From an uncultured Prevotella sp. (GTDB lineage: Bacteria > Bacteroidota > Bacteroidia > Bacteroidales > Bacteroidaceae), in NCBI GenBank assembly GCA_934219025.1, contig CAKQDG010000043.1:1-16792 (forward strand): a DNA stretch of 16,792 bases, read 5' to 3'. Position numbers and translations under genes: made by a program. The notes beneath the pieces were generated by a model, which worked only from the letters and a program-made list of their open reading frames with translations, had not been told where the DNA came from and searched no databases. Positions 14,597-16,792 of the stretch are shown in pieces; the first letter of the stretch is position 1, and each line of letters begins with the position of its first letter.

Positions 14597-15223
14597 CTAT
14601 TCTTTATAGTCAATCTTCAGCACGATTACTCTGAGCGACTGGTCGGCGAGCGGTGTCTGAACCTTTGCCACATGCCAGTCTGACGGGAAGCAGATGACGA
14701 AGCGTTTGGGGGTTGAGAAGAAATAATGCGACTTGTGCATGTCGAAGTCGTAGCGTATCACGTCTTTCTCGTCGCTGTATTCACAATTTGGAACAGACGA
14801 CTCATGGTCGAGCAGATAAAAGCCTTCCGTGCCTTTCACTACATACATAAAGTCAATCTTCTTGCGGTGAGACTCCGACCGGCGTTTCTCCAGCGGTTCA
14901 TTGTATCCGTCTTCTATCGAGGCTCGTATATTGGTGCCCGGTATCATCACCTTTCCTTTCGGAATAGACAGGAGGTCGGTTTCCGCAAGCCATTTGAAGG
15001 CTTTGTCCCATTCCGCCTTGTTCTTGTGATACTGCGAATAGAACTCCTGCAAGTTCACCGTTTCGTCGGGCATTGCGTCAAACCCGTTTTTCCATTCCCC
15101 ACTTGCCACCCATGCGGCAGCTTTCTTCTTTGACACCTCTTTCGTGCCCTTGGCATTAACGCCGAGACACATTGCCATGGCAAATACCATGACGGCAATC
15201 AGTCTGATATTAGTTCTTTTCAT
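14597..15223 (-). CDS. YhcH/YjgK/YiaL (DUF386) family protein with N-terminal signal peptide
   Basis: This 208-residue protein belongs to the cupin-like DUF386 family, which includes sialic-acid anomerase NanQ/YhcH and EbgC. The family core is clear: ESHRKKIDFMYVVKGTEGF (about 117-135), with E117, H119 and D124 as likely metal ligands, and CFPSDWHVAKVQ (178-189) with H184. Residues 1-24, MKRTNIRLIAVMVFAMAMCLGVNA, form a typical signal peptide, so this copy should act in the periplasm, whereas well-studied members are cytoplasmic. About 70 residues lie before the core, which is longer than in compact members. It follows the glycosyltransferase by 68 bases with no promoter match in the gap and ends at a terminator, so it is probably the last gene of that unit. 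A sugar-anomer or sugar-binding role is inferred from the family; the substrate is unknown. Confidence 0.85.
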   Translation of the reverse strand: MKRTNIRLIAVMVFAMAMCLGVNAKGTKEVSKKKAAAWVASGEWKNGFDAMPDETVNLQEFYSQYHKNKAEWDKAFKWLAETDLLSIPKGKVMIPGTNIRASIEDGYNEPLEKRRSESHRKKIDFMYVVKGTEGFYLLDHESSVPNCEYSDEKDVIRYDFDMHKSHYFFSTPKRFVICFPSDWHVAKVQTPLADQSLRVIVLKIDYKE

Positions 15224-15291
15224 TGTTACCTAATATATTTTATGTATTTACATCATTTCTTTGTTATTATTCTTTGCCTGTCATTGTATCC

Positions 15292-16509
15292 TTAATACTT
15301 GTCAATCAGTTCCTTTGCTTTTTCCTTCTTAGAGCTTTTTCTGGCTGTAACTAAACCACCCACATTTACGGAATATGGTTCTGTATCATTAGCTCTTGTG
15401 AATACCTGCGTACCGGTTTTAGGGTCACCAATAGACGCTATCATGGTTTCCTTGGCTGTCTCTTTCATTATATTGCATGAGGAAAGGCACAACAGAAAGG
15501 AAATTACGCACAAGGCGGAAGCTGACGACACTACATGCTTGCTTTTCTTCCACGCCACCGGATAATACGCCATCCGTGGCGGGAGCATCACGGCGATGCG
15601 GTCGCCGAGACTTAGTCGGGACTTGTCTGCCGAGCGGAGGAGATGATAATATTTGCTGAATACGGAAAACTGGCGACGGTAAAGGAAATTCTCATACATC
15701 TTCGTCTGATGGAGCACGATATACGGGGTGTATTCTTTTAGGTCGTCCTTGAATACCTTATAAAGTATTTCATCATAGAGCATCTGTTCGTCGAGGCTCA
15801 AGGGACGGTCGTTGGGGAGTCCCTCGTTGTACATATATACTACTTCATCTGAGAACCATACCTTTGGCTCCTTCCGCAGACACTCTATCTGCATCAATAT
15901 GTCCTCGCCGGATCGAATCAGTCTGGGGGTGTCGAGACATCCTTCGAGCAGTTCGCGACGAAAGAGCACTGCCCACAAGACACAGAAGTCTGCCGTTGCC
16001 GACAGCAGTTGCCTGGTCATCCATGCCGGCTCCATATATTGTCCGCCCTCATGTCCGCGCAGTTCGTCGTGCTGGTTGATATATCGTGCCACTACCTCGT
16101 CGGCTCCTGTAGCCAATATCTCGTCGTATAAGCGGCGGAGCGCTCCGGGAAGCATCTTGTCGTCGGCATCCACAAAGGTGATAAACTCTCCCTTCGACCG
16201 CTCAAATCCAATTCGTCGCGCTGCCGTAACACCTCCATTTTCGGGATGCAGAACCGTAACATTGGGATATTCAGCAGCAAGTCGGTCGCAAATCTCGGCA
16301 GAGTTGTCAGTACTGCCGTCTTCCACGACAATAACCTCAAAGTTCTCAAAATCTTGGGAAACAACACTCTGTATGCAGTCTTCCACGTATTCAGCTTTGT
16401 TGTAAACGGGGATAATGACAGAAATCAAAGCCTCTACTCCTTGCCTCTCCGCCATAGAGAGGGGAGTGTTATGTCTTGAAAAACGAGAAGGTTGTTGAGT
16501 GGTGTTCAT
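15292..16509 (-). CDS. Family 2 glycosyltransferase with an in-frame C-terminal lipoprotein-like segment
   Basis: From the ATG at 16509 this is a 405-residue protein. Residues 29-250 are a GT-A glycosyltransferase domain: SVIIPVYNKAEYVEDC (30-45), VVEDGSTD (61-68) and the metal-binding FVDADD (112-117). It should transfer an activated sugar to a surface glycan from the cytoplasmic face; acceptor unknown. The start is chosen because its ATGA overlaps the nadD stop. Two oddities stand out. Residues about 12-28 come from a palindromic repeat, and a second in-frame ATG (16455) lies in its hairpin loop just before the domain. After residue 312 the sequence reads MAYYPVAWKKSKH, a hydrophobic run and LSSC (C345), a good lipobox, followed by 60 polar residues ending in a Lys-rich tail. 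This looks like a small lipoprotein fused to the enzyme. I do not recognise the tail. Confidence 0.85.
   Translation of the reverse strand: MNTTQQPSRFSRHNTPLSMAERQGVEALISVIIPVYNKAEYVEDCIQSVVSQDFENFEVIVVEDGSTDNSAEICDRLAAEYPNVTVLHPENGGVTAARRIGFERSKGEFITFVDADDKMLPGALRRLYDEILATGADEVVARYINQHDELRGHEGGQYMEPAWMTRQLLSATADFCVLWAVLFRRELLEGCLDTPRLIRSGEDILMQIECLRKEPKVWFSDEVVYMYNEGLPNDRPLSLDEQMLYDEILYKVFKDDLKEYTPYIVLHQTKMYENFLYRRQFSVFSKYYHLLRSADKSRLSLGDRIAVMLPPRMAYYPVAWKKSKHVVSSASALCVISFLLCLSSCNIMKETAKETMIASIGDPKTGTQVFTRANDTEPYSVNVGGLVTARKSSKKEKAKELIDKY
16436..16467 (-). repeat. REP-like palindromic element inside the glycosyltransferase N-terminus
   Basis: On the minus strand ACTCC-CCTCTC, a 7-base loop TATGGCG, then GAGAGG-CAA-GGAGT form a nested hairpin (11 paired bases per arm, one 3-base bulge), followed by AGAGGC. 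It resembles from memory the CTCCCCTCTC..GAGAGGGG..GGGGTGAGGC palindromes scattered between genes in many Bacteroidetes. Here it is read in frame as part of the coding region and encloses an alternative ATG. Confidence 0.65.
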
Positions 16510-16792
16510 AACTGTGGGGATAAGTTTTTCAATAAAGATGTATGAGATGAAAGATAGTTGACAACACATTTGGGAACGAGTCCGTCAATGGATTTATTCC
16601 CCATTAACCTTTGCCGTATCTCCGTACTGCTGATATTGTAAAGTCCCGTGTCAAGGAGCTTTACCGAAGGTTGAAGTAACGAAACATCAATCTTTGTACC
16701 TTTACGCGGATATATTAATATCGGGAAACCGGAGATTATTTCCTTATAACCAAACCACCTGTCGAAACAATCCCAGTTGTCGGCACCGATAA
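16506..16792 (-). CDS. nadD: Nicotinate-nucleotide adenylyltransferase, C-terminal 94 residues (cut by window edge)
   Basis: The frame is open from the right edge to a TGA at 16506-16508. It begins IGADNWDCFDRWFGYKEI, matching the family block in which a GxDN/W-FxxW stretch precedes the adenylyltransferase C-terminus. It continues through ILIYPRKG to YNISSTEIRQRLMGNKSI, whose ISSTEIR is the second nucleotide-binding signature of this HIGH-superfamily enzyme. It ends near LVPKCVVNYL, as in other members. NadD adenylylates nicotinate mononucleotide to deamido-NAD in the cytoplasm, an essential step of NAD synthesis. The N-terminal part with the GGxFxPxHxGH motif lies outside the window. Its stop overlaps the ATG of the glycosyltransferase gene (ATGA), implying translational coupling. 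Confidence 0.93.
   Translation of the reverse strand, partial: IGADNWDCFDRWFGYKEIISGFPILIYPRKGTKIDVSLLQPSVKLLDTGLYNISSTEIRQRLMGNKSIDGLVPKCVVNYLSSHTSLLKNLSPQL

Noticed and set aside
15292..15573. Annotating the lipoprotein-like tail as a separate gene
   Set aside because: There is no stop codon between it and the glycosyltransferase and no clear ribosome binding site, so a single fused frame is what the sequence shows; separate translation remains possible and is listed as a finding.

Overview
The window looks like chromosomal DNA of a Bacteroidales bacterium, most likely Prevotella or a close relative. The reasons are the gene families (DUF4290, a MurA with Asp at the catalytic Cys position, a secreted multidomain protein with a Bacteroidetes-type C-terminal tail), promoter-like elements of the TTTG / TAnnTTTG type, AT-rich spacers and the near absence of Shine-Dalgarno sequences. 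Every gene I can support lies on the minus strand, so transcription runs from high to low coordinates. I see no tRNA, rRNA, CRISPR array, transposase or phage gene.

Right end (16792 to about 14500): the C-terminal part of nadD (NAD synthesis) overlaps by ATGA the start of a family 2 glycosyltransferase. That protein carries, in the same frame, a C-terminal lipoprotein-like segment with a lipobox. A YhcH/NanQ-like sugar protein with a signal peptide follows, and the unit ends at a long hairpin at 14503-14569.

Middle (14370 to 10254): one monocistronic transcription unit with a good Bacteroidetes-type promoter, a 1321-residue secreted multidomain surface protein and a strong terminator. Next comes a gene-free, AT-rich stretch of about 600 bases holding a 22-bp tandem repeat.

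Housekeeping cluster (9645 to 3568): tsaB, a DUF4290 gene, murA, rimM, dxr and rseP, probably one operon read from a TATCTTTG promoter element just before tsaB. It covers tRNA t6A modification, peptidoglycan precursor synthesis, 30S maturation, isoprenoid precursor synthesis and intramembrane proteolysis.

Left end (3490 to 1): a terminator-like hairpin separates rseP from an envelope-modification group: a phosphoethanolamine-transferase-like membrane enzyme and two membrane acyltransferases (the second is cut by the window edge). Their substrate is probably lipid A or a surface glycan, but that is inferred.

The less ordinary signals are the in-frame glycosyltransferase-lipoprotein fusion, a palindromic repeat inside the coding start of that gene, and spacers built from heptamer-periodic repeats (most clearly 15 consecutive 7-bp units between the two acyltransferase genes). 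I found no clear new defence or mobile system.
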